From contig NZ_CP126257.1 in the NCBI RefSeq assembly GCF_003234175.2, positions 1,178,001 through 1,242,000 on the forward strand: a stretch of 64,000 nt of DNA, written 5' to 3'. The notes beneath the pieces are model-generated. The model was not told the DNA's origin, made no database searches, and saw nothing but the letters and a program-made list of their open reading frames with translations. Both the position numbers and the translations under genes were made by a program. Shown here piece by piece: positions 8,709-16,360 of the stretch. This stretch comes from Curtobacterium sp. MCSS17_007. Its GTDB lineage: Bacteria; Actinomycetota; Actinomycetes; Actinomycetales; Microbacteriaceae. Position 1 is the stretch's first letter. Every line of letters begins with the position of its first letter.

Positions 8709-9188
8709 TCACGCTGCTGGTCGCCCCGCACGGAACAGGCCGACCCGGACGAGCCAGACGTACATCAGGCACCCGATGCAGACGTCGAAGACGGCGTTGA
8801 GGAACGCGGCGACGAGCGCGACCGCGGCACCGACCGGCGCGGCGTACGGTACGCCGACCAACGCCAGCACGAGGGCGAGTGCCGTGATGACCAGGCCGAC
8901 CCGCTGCGCGAAGGTCGGGGGTTCCGGAGCCTCGAGTTCGATGGGCGGACCGAGCCGCGGGCGGACGAACCGGCGGAAGAACGCGCCGTACGGGTGGCGG
9001 CGGATCCCGGCGATGCCGCCGATCGCGAAGAGCACGACGATCACGGCGAGCAGGACGATGCCGACGGCCCACGTCGCGGGGACGAGGGTGAGGACGATCG
9101 TCGCTGCGAGGAGCACCGTCGTGATCGCGGCGCCGAAGCGAGGGGAGCGGGGATCGATCCCGCGCTCGCTGTCGTTCGTGGTGGTCAT
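8709..9188 (-). CDS. DUF4395 integral membrane protein
   Basis: 159 residues with four membrane segments; the second pair frames the sequence AAFLNAVFDVCIGCLMY with a CxxC that is conserved in DUF4395. In actinobacteria this family is commonly encoded next to a thioredoxin-like gene and is thought to take part in redox or sulfur chemistry at the membrane (family knowledge; function not proven). Its ATG overlaps the TGA of that upstream thioredoxin frame (ATGA, 9185-9188). Because the thioredoxin frame is interrupted, translational coupling of this gene may be weakened. Confidence 0.9.
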   Translation of the reverse strand: MTTTNDSERGIDPRSPRFGAAITTVLLAATIVLTLVPATWAVGIVLLAVIVVLFAIGGIAGIRRHPYGAFFRRFVRPRLGPPIELEAPEPPTFAQRVGLVITALALVLALVGVPYAAPVGAAVALVAAFLNAVFDVCIGCLMYVWLVRVGLFRAGRPAA

Positions 9189-9622
9189 CGTGTCTCCGGG
9201 GAGTCGGTGGTCAGGACAGAGTCGAGGGCGGCAGCGAGTTCCGCAGGGCGAGGCGGCCCACCGAAGCGTGTCCGGACGGTTCGCTGCGCGTCGAGGAGCA
9301 GGACCGTCGGTGTCTGCATGACGTCGAAACGCTCCGCGAGTTCGGGGCGTTCCGCGAGGTCGACCTCGATGCGACGGACACCCGTGTGCCGGTCGGCGAG
9401 GACATCGAGTTGTCGCCTGGTGGCGGGACAACGCGCGCAGGTGGGCGTGGAGAACTGGACGAGTGTCGCCGCAGTGCCGTAGTCCTAGGCGGCGGCGAGG
9501 TCGTCGGCTGCGAGTGCGGCCGTGTTGCGGGCGCGACCCGTCCGGCGTCGGAGCACCAGGCCGAGGACGGTCGCGAGGGCGAGCACCCCCGCGAGGACGG
9601 CGATCGCTGCTCCGACGGTCAT
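9185..9622 (-). pseudogene. Thioredoxin-like protein gene with in-frame TAG
   Basis: From ATG 9622 the frame encodes a membrane helix (GAAIAVLAGVLALATVLGLVL) and reaches TAG at 9487-9485 after 45 codons. The same frame then continues without another stop to TGA 9185, encoding a thioredoxin fold: LVQFSTPTCARCPATRR with redox motif CARC, then PTVLLLDAQRTVRTRFGG. No start codon lies between the TAG and the CxxC, so the thioredoxin part cannot be made by simple restart. The intact architecture would be a 145-residue membrane-anchored thioredoxin partner of DUF4395. A single substitution or a sequencing error are both possible explanations. Confidence 0.8.
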
Positions 9623-9746
9623 GCGGTGACGGTACCCGCTGCAGGCGACGCTGGCGACACCGTGACCCGGTGTGACGACGGGGTCTCCGGCGGGTCGCGG
9701 ACCTTTCTGCTGAGGTTCCGGCTGGGGTGTCCCGGATGCGGTGCTG

Positions 9747-10235
9747 TCACGACCTCCTCCGTTCCGGGTGCCTCGTGACGATGGCGCTCCAGCGGTCGAG
9801 TTCGAGCTCGACCCGGTCGGCGACCGTCTCAGGGTCGTCGTGCTCCCACGAGCGGACGACGCGCCAGCCCTCGGCCGTCAGGATCGCCTGGTTCCGAGCG
9901 TCGCGCTGCCGGTTCGCGAGGAGCTTCCGTCGCCACAGCTCGGCGTTGGCCTTCGGCAGGTGGGTGTGCTCCTCGCAGTGGTGCCAGAAGCAGCCGTCCA
10001 CGAACACGGCGACCCGCGCTCGGGGGAAGACGAGGTCCGGCCGGACCCGGCAGCGGCGGCTCACCTGGCGGTCGACGAAGAACCGACGGCCGCGGCGATG
10101 GAGTTCACGTCGGACGGCGAGTTCCGGCGCGGTGTCCCGCCGGCCGAAGCCGGCCATGTGTCGGCGGCGTGCGTCATCGGCTTCCCACTGCTCCACAGGG
10201 CGACGATCGCACAACGGAGCCGTGGCACTGAGCAT
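9747..10235 (-). CDS. vsr: Very short patch repair endonuclease Vsr
   Basis: 162 residues. Matches the Vsr family throughout: MAGFGRRDTAPELAVRRELH, the catalytic-site region RPDLVFPRARVAVFVDGCFWHHC (Asp in PDLVF, His pair in FWHHC), and LLANRQRDARNQAILTAEGW. Vsr nicks beside T:G mismatches formed by deamination of 5-methylcytosine and is usually coded beside the matching cytosine methyltransferase; no methyltransferase is found anywhere in this window. Start ATG 10235 leaves a 26-residue lead before the conserved MAGF motif; an internal start there is also possible. Confidence 0.92.
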   Translation of the reverse strand: MLSATAPLCDRRPVEQWEADDARRRHMAGFGRRDTAPELAVRRELHRRGRRFFVDRQVSRRCRVRPDLVFPRARVAVFVDGCFWHHCEEHTHLPKANAELWRRKLLANRQRDARNQAILTAEGWRVVRSWEHDDPETVADRVELELDRWSAIVTRHPERRRS

Positions 10236-10297
10236 GCTCGTGAATCGGTGGCCAGCGCTGCACGTAGGGCGCACTGTGCAGGAGAGCGGGAGTCCTG

Positions 10298-10861
10298 CTA
10301 CGCCGTGCCGGTGTCGAGCGCCTCGATGGAGCGACGGACCTGGATGAGGTTCCGACGGAGCACCACGATGACGATGACTCCGGTGACGACCAAGACCGCG
10401 ATGAGGACGACGCGGAACCATGCCAACGAGTCCGCGGACGCGAGGCCGATGACCTGCGACCCGACGATCCCGACGGAGAGGAGCGTGGACTGCGCCATCG
10501 CGAGCGGGAGGGTCACCGCGAGCACGCGCGCCTGATCGGCAGCACGCGGTCCGAGCTCAGGCGCGATCGACGCTCGTGTCAGGATCGCCCCCTGGAGCTC
10601 GCGTTTCTCGGCGAGGCTCAACCCCAACGTCGGCGCAGTCGTCACGGCCCTCATCCAGAACTGCGACACGAGGATCGTCAGGGTTGCTGCGAGGCCACCG
10701 CCCGCCAGTGTGCCGCCCAGGACGAGGAGGAGCACTTCGACGGGCCGCTCGCCGAGGCTCAGCCAGATCCCGATCGCCGCTCCGACGACGGAGCCGACGA
10801 CTCCGACCCAGGCCGCTCGGCGTGCGGCGCGGCGGACGGCGTCAGGAAGTCGGGGATTCAC
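10298..10861 (-). CDS. Hypothetical membrane protein
   Basis: 187 residues from GTG 10861, with TACTGT ending seven bases upstream as a leaderless promoter. Two N-terminal membrane helices (VGVVGSVVGAAIGIWLSL, LLLVLGGTLAGGGLAATLTILV) and two C-terminal ones (LAMAQSTLLSVGIVGSQVIG, FRVVLIAVLVVTGVIVIVVL) bracket a soluble loop of about 50 residues. No recognised domain. It is divergent from the DUF1653 gene 56 bp away. Confidence 0.75.
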   Translation of the reverse strand: MNPRLPDAVRRAARRAAWVGVVGSVVGAAIGIWLSLGERPVEVLLLVLGGTLAGGGLAATLTILVSQFWMRAVTTAPTLGLSLAEKRELQGAILTRASIAPELGPRAADQARVLAVTLPLAMAQSTLLSVGIVGSQVIGLASADSLAWFRVVLIAVLVVTGVIVIVVLRRNLIQVRRSIEALDTGTA

Positions 10862-10868
10862 AGGGCAG

Positions 10869-10874
10869 ACAGTA
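10869..10874 (-). promoter_or_regulatory. Leaderless -10 hexamer
   Basis: TACTGT on the minus strand, seven bases before GTG 10861; no ribosome binding site lies between. Confidence 0.45.
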
Positions 10875-10904
10875 CGGTGCGACTGGTGTGGGCGGCCGTC
10901 TCGG

Positions 10905-10910
10905 TACGAT
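10905..10910 (+). promoter_or_regulatory. Leaderless -10 hexamer
   Basis: TACGAT, seven bases before GTG 10918 of the DUF1653 gene; decides the start over upstream frame extension. Confidence 0.45.
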
Positions 10911-10917
10911 CGGCCGG

Positions 10918-11133
10918 GTGAGCAGCGACGTGACCCCTGGGCGGTACCGGCACTTCAAGGGCGGGGAGTACGAGGTGGTCCTCGTGGCGAAGGACGTCGA
11001 GACCGAGGAGCCGGTCGTCGTGTACCAGGCGCTCTACGGCGAGCGTGGGCACTGGGTGCGGTCGCTCGCCGACTTCACCGCGCACGTGTCGCGGGACGGG
11101 TACGAGGGACCGCGGTTCGTCCGTCTGAACTGA
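10918..11133 (+). CDS. DUF1653 domain protein
   Basis: 71 residues covering a whole DUF1653 domain: GRYRHFKGGEYEVVLVAKDVETEE then VVYQALYGERGHWVRSLADF. Small soluble beta-rich protein of unknown function found across bacteria. GTG start supported by TACGAT seven bases upstream. Confidence 0.85.
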   Translation: MSSDVTPGRYRHFKGGEYEVVLVAKDVETEEPVVVYQALYGERGHWVRSLADFTAHVSRDGYEGPRFVRLN

Positions 11134-11272
11134 CGACCCGCGGCTCGATGGCACTGCCGCCGTCATGGCGTCGTCGTCGCGGCGACATCCCTTGCACTCG
11201 TCATGAACTGTTCGTCACGAGACCGTCACCCCTGGTTGATACTTCAGTTGACCGGTTCTCCAGGATCGAACC

Positions 11273-11605
11273 GTGACGACGAACAAACGACTGAGTTCCT
11301 GCACCTTCCGAGCCCTCGTGGCGGCCGCCTTGGCTTCCGGCATCGCAATCGCCGGGATCGTGGCGGGTCCGGTCTCGTCGGCGCAAGCAGCGCCGGCGAG
11401 CTCGGCGCACGACAACTCGTCCGATGCTCCGAGGCGGTGGTCCTACGTCTGGCAGCGGTGGGACGGGACGAACTACTCCTCGCAGGCGAATTGCCTTGCC
11501 CGGGGCAGGGCGATCCTTCAGCACTACCCGGACGTGCAAGCGATCTCCTGCCGCAAGCCGTGCGGCCGCTGGTGGCTCTCCACCTACCGGCAACAATGGG
11601 TCTGA
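11273..11605 (+). CDS. Secreted small protein
   Basis: 110 residues from GTG 11273. A Sec signal peptide (FRALVAAALASGIAIAGIVAG, cleavage near AQAAPA) precedes a short Trp/Tyr-rich domain with two cysteines (NCLARGR, SCRKPCGRWW). Family not recognised. The TGA shares one base with the ATG of the next gene (TGATG), so both are probably one transcription unit. Confidence 0.65.
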   Translation: MTTNKRLSSCTFRALVAAALASGIAIAGIVAGPVSSAQAAPASSAHDNSSDAPRRWSYVWQRWDGTNYSSQANCLARGRAILQHYPDVQAISCRKPCGRWWLSTYRQQWV

Positions 11606-12120
11606 TGAGCCGGTACTTAGCAGAGGTGTTCGTCGTCCGTCGCGAGGGCAGTCTCGTCGCTGAACCGACCGGTGGGGTCGCGCGACGAGATGACGATGCG
11701 CCTCCGCAGACGTGGTTCGCGACCATCGACGATGAGACGGCGAGCTTGCCACCAATCTGCAACGGCAGGGTCTCCGCTGAGATCGAGGTCGTGGGTCCTG
11801 TCCCAGACAGTGGGTCGATCGGGCCGGTCGTACGGTTCTTGCAGGCGGCCCGGACCTCCGTGTCCGCCAAGGTGGTCGTGTCTGATCGGCGGGATGACGC
11901 GATGGACCTCCTCGAACTCGTGCCGGACGAGTGGCAGCCCTACGAGGTGCGCTTCGGTGAGCTCTCCGGGCAGCGGTGGGAAGCGTTCGTAGGCTCGCTG
12001 TTCCCCGTGTCGATCGAGGAGATCGATGCCGTGCTCGGCGCGGGGTGGGAGCGCCTCGTCCGGATCGAGCCGTGGCTCGTACCCCTCCAGACCGACGGCG
12101 GCGATCGTGCGGTGACCTGA
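11605..12120 (+). CDS. Hypothetical protein
   Basis: 171 residues, soluble, acidic, no recognised domain. Start ATG 11605 overlaps the stop of the secreted-protein gene, so translation is likely coupled. The 3' end is followed directly by palindromic repeat copy 4 and a convergent, truncated SDR gene. Confidence 0.6.
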   Translation: MSRYLAEVFVVRREGSLVAEPTGGVARRDDDAPPQTWFATIDDETASLPPICNGRVSAEIEVVGPVPDSGSIGPVVRFLQAARTSVSAKVVVSDRRDDAMDLLELVPDEWQPYEVRFGELSGQRWEAFVGSLFPVSIEEIDAVLGAGWERLVRIEPWLVPLQTDGGDRAVT

Positions 12121-12124
12121 GCGA

Positions 12125-12174
12125 TGACGGGCGGGAGGCGCGGTGCCAGCTGGCACCGTGCCTCCTGTCCGTCA
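12125..12174. repeat. Intergenic palindromic repeat, copy 4
   Basis: 50-base palindrome aligned with the perfect copy at 8651, three bases differing (12131, 12159 and 12166). Sits between convergent coding ends (12120 and 12223). Confidence 0.88.
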
Positions 12175-12222
12175 CGTGGTTCCGTTCCTTCCGCGCGTCG
12201 GCTCCGGTCAGCCCCGTCTTCG

Positions 12223-12702
12223 TCAGCTCAGCCGCGTGGAGGCGATGCCGCCGTCGACGTCGATCGTGCCGCCGGTGACGAACGCGGCCTGGTCGGAGAC
12301 GACCCAGCGGACGGCGCGGGCGATGTCGACCGGCTGCACCGGGATCCCGGCGGGGGTGCCACTCGTCATCGCGGCGAGGACGTCTGCGGAGTCGGCGTTG
12401 CCCGGGGTGGCCGTCGCACCCGGGGCGACGGTGACGACGCGGATGCCGCGGTGCCCGTACTCGGCGGCCCAGGCGCGGGTGAGCTGCTCGACGGCGGCCT
12501 TCGTGGCGGGGTAGAGGGCCATGAACGGGACGCCGACGCGAGCCATCCACGAGCCGATGTTGACGATGTGGCCGCTGCCGCGCTCCGCCATGCCGGGAGC
12601 GAGGGCGGCGACGAGGACGTGGGGTGCGCGGATGTTCGTGGCGAGCAGGGCGTCGACGGTGTCGTCGTCGATCGCGGCGATCAGCCCCGCACGCCCACCC
12701 AC
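12223..12702 (-). pseudogene. SDR oxidoreductase lacking its N-terminal half
   Basis: Short-chain dehydrogenase C-terminal part, about 159 codons. Present: HIVNIGSWMARVG with the catalytic Ser region, YPATKAAVEQ (YxxxK), VAPGATATPG, and the C-terminal FVTGGTIDVDGG. Absent: the TGxxxGIG cofactor motif and the first ~85 residues expected of a ~245-residue SDR. Recognisable SDR sequence stops at about 12705, exactly where the helicase gene of the neighbouring island begins its 3' end, and the two frames overlap for 22 bases. This is a rearrangement scar; the fragment cannot bind NAD(P) in the normal way. Confidence 0.8.
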
Positions 12703-14789
12703 AGTCCGTCGCGTGCACGCGTCATACCGACGTAGAGCTCGCGCCGGTCGAGCTCCCGACGCTCGCGGGCAGCCTCGGACGGGTCGCCCGTCACCGGGGC
12801 GAGCAGCCGCGAGGGGACGTGTGCGAGCAGGACCTGCTTGAACTCGAGGCCCTTCGCCCGCTTGATCGTGCCGACCTTCACTGCGTCGACGGGTTTCCCG
12901 TCGTAGTCCTTCAACGACACGGCCGGGGTGCCGGTGCTCCGGAGCGCGGCCGTCACCTCGTCGACCTGCCGGTTCGTCGCCACCAGGACGCCGACGTCGC
13001 CCCGGCTCGTCCCGACCAAGCGGAGCACCTCGGCGATGTGTGCCGTCATCGCGGCGTCGTGGTCGGCGCGGCTCGTCGCACGGTGCACGGTCGGAACGCG
13101 CCCGGACCGGGTCACGTCGGACACGGCGTCACCCACGCCGTCGACGCCCTCGATGTCGACGAACTGGTCGTCCGCAACCATCTCCTTCGCGAAGTCGAGG
13201 ATCTCGGCGGTGTTCCGGTGGTTCACGTCGAGCACGACACCACGGCCGGCGAGGCTGATGCCGACCTCGCCGAGGGTGTACCCGCCGGGGTAGATGGTCT
13301 GCTGGCCGTCGCCGATCAGCGTAAGGCCGTCCTGGCGGTCCCCGACGAGCCCGTGCAGCATCGAGACCATCGCGCACGACAGGTCCTGCGCCTCGTCGAC
13401 GATCACCGCGCCGTACCGCTCCAGCGGCCGGTCCCGGAGCGACCGTCGGGCGAGGAGGACGACGTCCTCCCAGTCGAGCGCGCGGCGCTTCCGCAGCCCG
13501 GACTCGTACGCGTCGTACAGGTCCCACGCCGCCTGCCGCGTCTCCAGCGGCAGCGCGTGCTTCCGCCCAACACGCGCCAGGTCCGCGTACTCGTCGAAGC
13601 GCGTCAAGCCGCGCCCCTTGATGACGTGCTTGATCTCGTCCTCCCAGTAGCGGCGCGTGAAACGCGCCGACCGGAGCGGACTGGAGGCGCGGATCGCGTT
13701 CCATGCGTCGTCGAACGCGAGTCGCGCCTCCAGTCCAGGGGCACGGAAGGGGATGCCGCGTTCGTCCAGGAGGTCCTTCGCGAACTTGTGCACGCCGACG
13801 AAGTCGACGTGACCGACCATGTCGGGCGCGAGCCGTGCGAGCAGCGACTCGAGCACCCTGGGAAGGGTCGCGATGTAGGTGGTGAACAGGACCCGCTCGC
13901 CGGTGGCGCGGGCGAGATAGGCGGCGCGGTGCAGGCCGACGACGGTCTTGCCGGTGCCGGCGGCGCCGCGGATGCGCGCTGGGCCGTTGAAGCTGCGGCG
14001 GACGAGCTTCGCCTGGGCGGGGTCGAGGAAGGCCATCCAGTCCTCGATGGGTGCGTCGAGGACGCCGTCGAGGAGTTGGTCGGCGAGGTCGTCGTCGAGG
14101 TCGGCGACCGCCGGGGGCTGCTCGCGGGGGAGGACTGGCGCGGGGACGACGGTGTGTGGCGGCGCTGTTGTTGCGTCCTTGGCTTCGGTTTCGGCCGCCT
14201 GTTCGCCCATGACGGGGAAGTAGCGCAGCAGGGCGGCGAGGACGTCGTCGACGCGGGACGCCGACAGGCGGGCGCCGCGCTTCGTGATGTGCCCGATGAC
14301 GTCGTGCACGCCGAGCACGTCGACCGACGCGACACGGGCGTGCATCTTCCGCTGGCCCGCGAGTGCTGCGATCGCGTGCACCTCGTTCGGCGCGAGGCCC
14401 GTCTCGGCGAGCGCTGCTTCGGTGGCGTACGCCAGGTCCGCGAGGCGGGCGACGTCGTCGGTGACGTCCTCCTGCCCGCGGGTGATCCGGTCGCCGTGGA
14501 CCGCCACCTCGCGCCAGGCCTTCGTGTCGACGATGAAGACGCCGGCGCGCCCAACGACGACCATGTCGACCTGTGCGGTGCGGCTGCCGGGCCAGCGGCG
14601 GTCGGCGAGGAGGTGGTAGCCGATGCCGGCGAGCGGGGCGAGGACGCGGGCGGTCTCGCTCTCGGTGCGCTCGGCGATCTCGAAGCGTGCCGCTCGTTGT
14701 TCGGCGTCGTCGGCCTGGCGGCGGTGCTCGCGGGCGAGGCTGCGCTGGCGGTGCGCTTCGAGGCCTGCGGATTCGCCGGCGATCGTCAT
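12681..14789 (-). CDS. NERD domain-containing UvrD-family helicase
   Basis: 702 residues. Residues ~40-140 form a nuclease-related NERD domain (SRTAQVDMVVVGRAGVF, VDTKAW). An SF1A helicase follows: Walker A GAAGTGKTVVGLHRAAYLA near residue 270, Walker B VIVDEAQDLS, LIGDGQQTIY, VNHRNTAEILDFA, IKRAKGLEFKQV, and motif VI ELYVGMTRARD near the end. NERD-UvrD proteins recur in anti-phage and restriction neighbourhoods (family knowledge), and this one borders three other nuclease or helicase genes. Start ATG 14789 follows a G-rich stretch. The 3' end overlaps the truncated SDR gene; the protein itself looks essentially complete because it reaches past motif VI. Confidence 0.9.
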   Translation of the reverse strand: MTIAGESAGLEAHRQRSLAREHRRQADDAEQRAARFEIAERTESETARVLAPLAGIGYHLLADRRWPGSRTAQVDMVVVGRAGVFIVDTKAWREVAVHGDRITRGQEDVTDDVARLADLAYATEAALAETGLAPNEVHAIAALAGQRKMHARVASVDVLGVHDVIGHITKRGARLSASRVDDVLAALLRYFPVMGEQAAETEAKDATTAPPHTVVPAPVLPREQPPAVADLDDDLADQLLDGVLDAPIEDWMAFLDPAQAKLVRRSFNGPARIRGAAGTGKTVVGLHRAAYLARATGERVLFTTYIATLPRVLESLLARLAPDMVGHVDFVGVHKFAKDLLDERGIPFRAPGLEARLAFDDAWNAIRASSPLRSARFTRRYWEDEIKHVIKGRGLTRFDEYADLARVGRKHALPLETRQAAWDLYDAYESGLRKRRALDWEDVVLLARRSLRDRPLERYGAVIVDEAQDLSCAMVSMLHGLVGDRQDGLTLIGDGQQTIYPGGYTLGEVGISLAGRGVVLDVNHRNTAEILDFAKEMVADDQFVDIEGVDGVGDAVSDVTRSGRVPTVHRATSRADHDAAMTAHIAEVLRLVGTSRGDVGVLVATNRQVDEVTAALRSTGTPAVSLKDYDGKPVDAVKVGTIKRAKGLEFKQVLLAHVPSRLLAPVTGDPSEAARERRELDRRELYVGMTRARDGLWVGVRG

Positions 14790-14969
14790 CGTGTTGCCCC
14801 CTAGGCGACTGTGAGCGTGCCCGACCCTGGAAACGCGTATTGAACCATCCTCGAGGTTACGGAAGGGGGTTTTCGAGCACCCGTTGTGGGGGGTCGTGCT
14901 GCTGCGGCTGCTCGTTCGGTCAGCAGCTAGCATCTCGATCGTTTGGCTGTCGGGCGTGAGGGGAATGCC

Positions 14970-15920
14970 GTGCGAGTTTTCTGGGTGAATCAAGGGCAAA
15001 CGTTCGATCAGGAACGTCGGGCACGCGTTCTGTGGGCACCGAAACGCTCCCGGCCGAGCGAAGACGGACGGCCTGGCCGCCCCCAGTCGCATTGGGAGCG
15101 GATGCTCGAAGCGCAGCCGGGCGATCTCGTCCTGCACTACTCCGGGGGTGAGGTCCGCGCTTGGAGCAGCGTGCTCGAACCTGCCTACGATGGCGCCCCG
15201 CCGTTCGAGGACCCAACGACGCGATGGTCCTCGGACGGTCGGGTTCTGCGCGTCGACGTCGAAGACCTCGATATCCCGATTGCCCGCGACGAGATCCCGT
15301 TCGAACTCCGCGTGTCCGAGAACTCGACGCGGTGGCCGTTCCGGACGGACGGAGCGGTGAAGCAGTCCTACCTGCACGAAGTGGGCGGTGAGCTCGCGGA
15401 GTGGCTCCTCGACCGGTTGGGCCTCAGCAGCGATGTTGCTCAGAACCGCTCCTGGCCAGTTGACCGCGACGCTCGACCGGAGCTGTCCTACTCCGGCGAC
15501 CGACAGGTGGTCTCCTACCAGCGCGGCGAACAGTCGAGTCTGCGTCGAGCGTTGTTCGGCCGACGCCTCGTCGACACGTGTGCGCTGTGCGGCCGTGAGC
15601 TCCCCGTCGCGATGCTCGTCGCCGCGCACATCAAGCGCCGGGCCGACACCTCGATCGCCGAGCGACGTCGAACCGACAACGTGATGCCGGCGTGCGTGCT
15701 CGGATGTGACGACCTGTTCGAGCTCGGGTACCTCACCGTCTCGAGGGCCGGCATAATCGAAGCCGGTCCGCGCCGACGGCCAATGACATCTGAGCTGGCG
15801 AGTGTGGTCGGTGGGCTCCTGGGCCGGAGCTGCTCCTTCTGGGACGAGTCGCGAGAACGGTACTTCGCTCATCACCGACGATTCCAGCGCAGGGAGGCCG
15901 AGCGGTACGAACTGTCCTGA
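14970..15920 (+). CDS. EVE-like/HNH endonuclease, probable modification-dependent restriction enzyme
   Basis: 316 residues. GTG 14970 is preferred over the upstream TTG because GAGGGGAA lies five bases before it. The N-terminal ~120 residues (RVFWVNQGQTFDQE, LWAPK, HWERMLEAQPGDLVLHY) resemble the PUA-like EVE fold that recognises modified bases. The C-terminal domain is HNH: CALCGRELPVAMLVAAHIKRR with CxxC and AHI, then NVMPACVLGCDDLFELG. The order sensor plus HNH is that of type IV restriction enzymes cutting modified DNA (family knowledge). Divergent from the helicase gene with 180 bp between starts. Confidence 0.82.
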   Translation: MRVFWVNQGQTFDQERRARVLWAPKRSRPSEDGRPGRPQSHWERMLEAQPGDLVLHYSGGEVRAWSSVLEPAYDGAPPFEDPTTRWSSDGRVLRVDVEDLDIPIARDEIPFELRVSENSTRWPFRTDGAVKQSYLHEVGGELAEWLLDRLGLSSDVAQNRSWPVDRDARPELSYSGDRQVVSYQRGEQSSLRRALFGRRLVDTCALCGRELPVAMLVAAHIKRRADTSIAERRRTDNVMPACVLGCDDLFELGYLTVSRAGIIEAGPRRRPMTSELASVVGGLLGRSCSFWDESRERYFAHHRRFQRREAERYELS

Positions 15921-16027
15921 CCCGCGCCGCGACTTGCTCGCCGCAGCGTCGGAGATCGGTCGTACGTGAGGCGGGTCCGCGGGCGACCGACAGCGAGCAG
16001 CGTGCCGGACCGCGAACGCTCCGGTGC

Positions 16028-16033
16028 TAGCGT
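16028..16033 (+). promoter_or_regulatory. Leaderless -10 hexamer of the MazG-helicase operon
   Basis: TAGCGT, six bases before ATG 16040, without a Shine-Dalgarno sequence; the only visible promoter for the two-gene operon. Confidence 0.5.
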
Positions 16034-16039
16034 TCCGAC

Positions 16040-16360
16040 ATGGGGTTTGAGGAAGTTCGGGACGAACTTCGGGCGTTCGTCGCCGAACGCGAATGGGCGC
16101 AGTTCCACACGGGGGAGAACCTCGCGAAGAGCATTGCCATCGAGGCCGCAGAACTCCTCGAGTGCTTCCAGTGGCGGCCCGAGGGAGATCACGCACGCGT
16201 CCGTGGCGAGCTGGCGGACGTCCTGACCTACTGCTTCCTCTTGGCGGACCGGATCGGTGCGTCGCCCGAGGAGCTCATTCGGGAAAAGCTCATGATCACC
16301 AAGGAGAAGTACCCGATCGAACGGGCGCGTGGCCGGAGCACGAAGTATGACCAGCTTTGA
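16040..16360 (+). CDS. MazG-like nucleotide pyrophosphohydrolase
   Basis: 106 residues, all-alpha NTP pyrophosphatase. The metal-binding signature is intact: LAKSIAIEAAELLECFQW (ExxE) and VRGELADVLTYCFLLAD (ExxxD). Closest in layout to small dCTPase/RS21-C6-type enzymes that hydrolyse (d)NTPs to monophosphates. Its last 14 bases overlap the start of the following helicase gene, so the two products are made together from one transcript and probably function together. Confidence 0.9.
   Translation: MGFEEVRDELRAFVAEREWAQFHTGENLAKSIAIEAAELLECFQWRPEGDHARVRGELADVLTYCFLLADRIGASPEELIREKLMITKEKYPIERARGRSTKYDQL

Noticed and set aside
12624..14804. 726-codon plus-strand ORF
   Set aside because: Antisense to the NERD-UvrD helicase, which has all its motifs.
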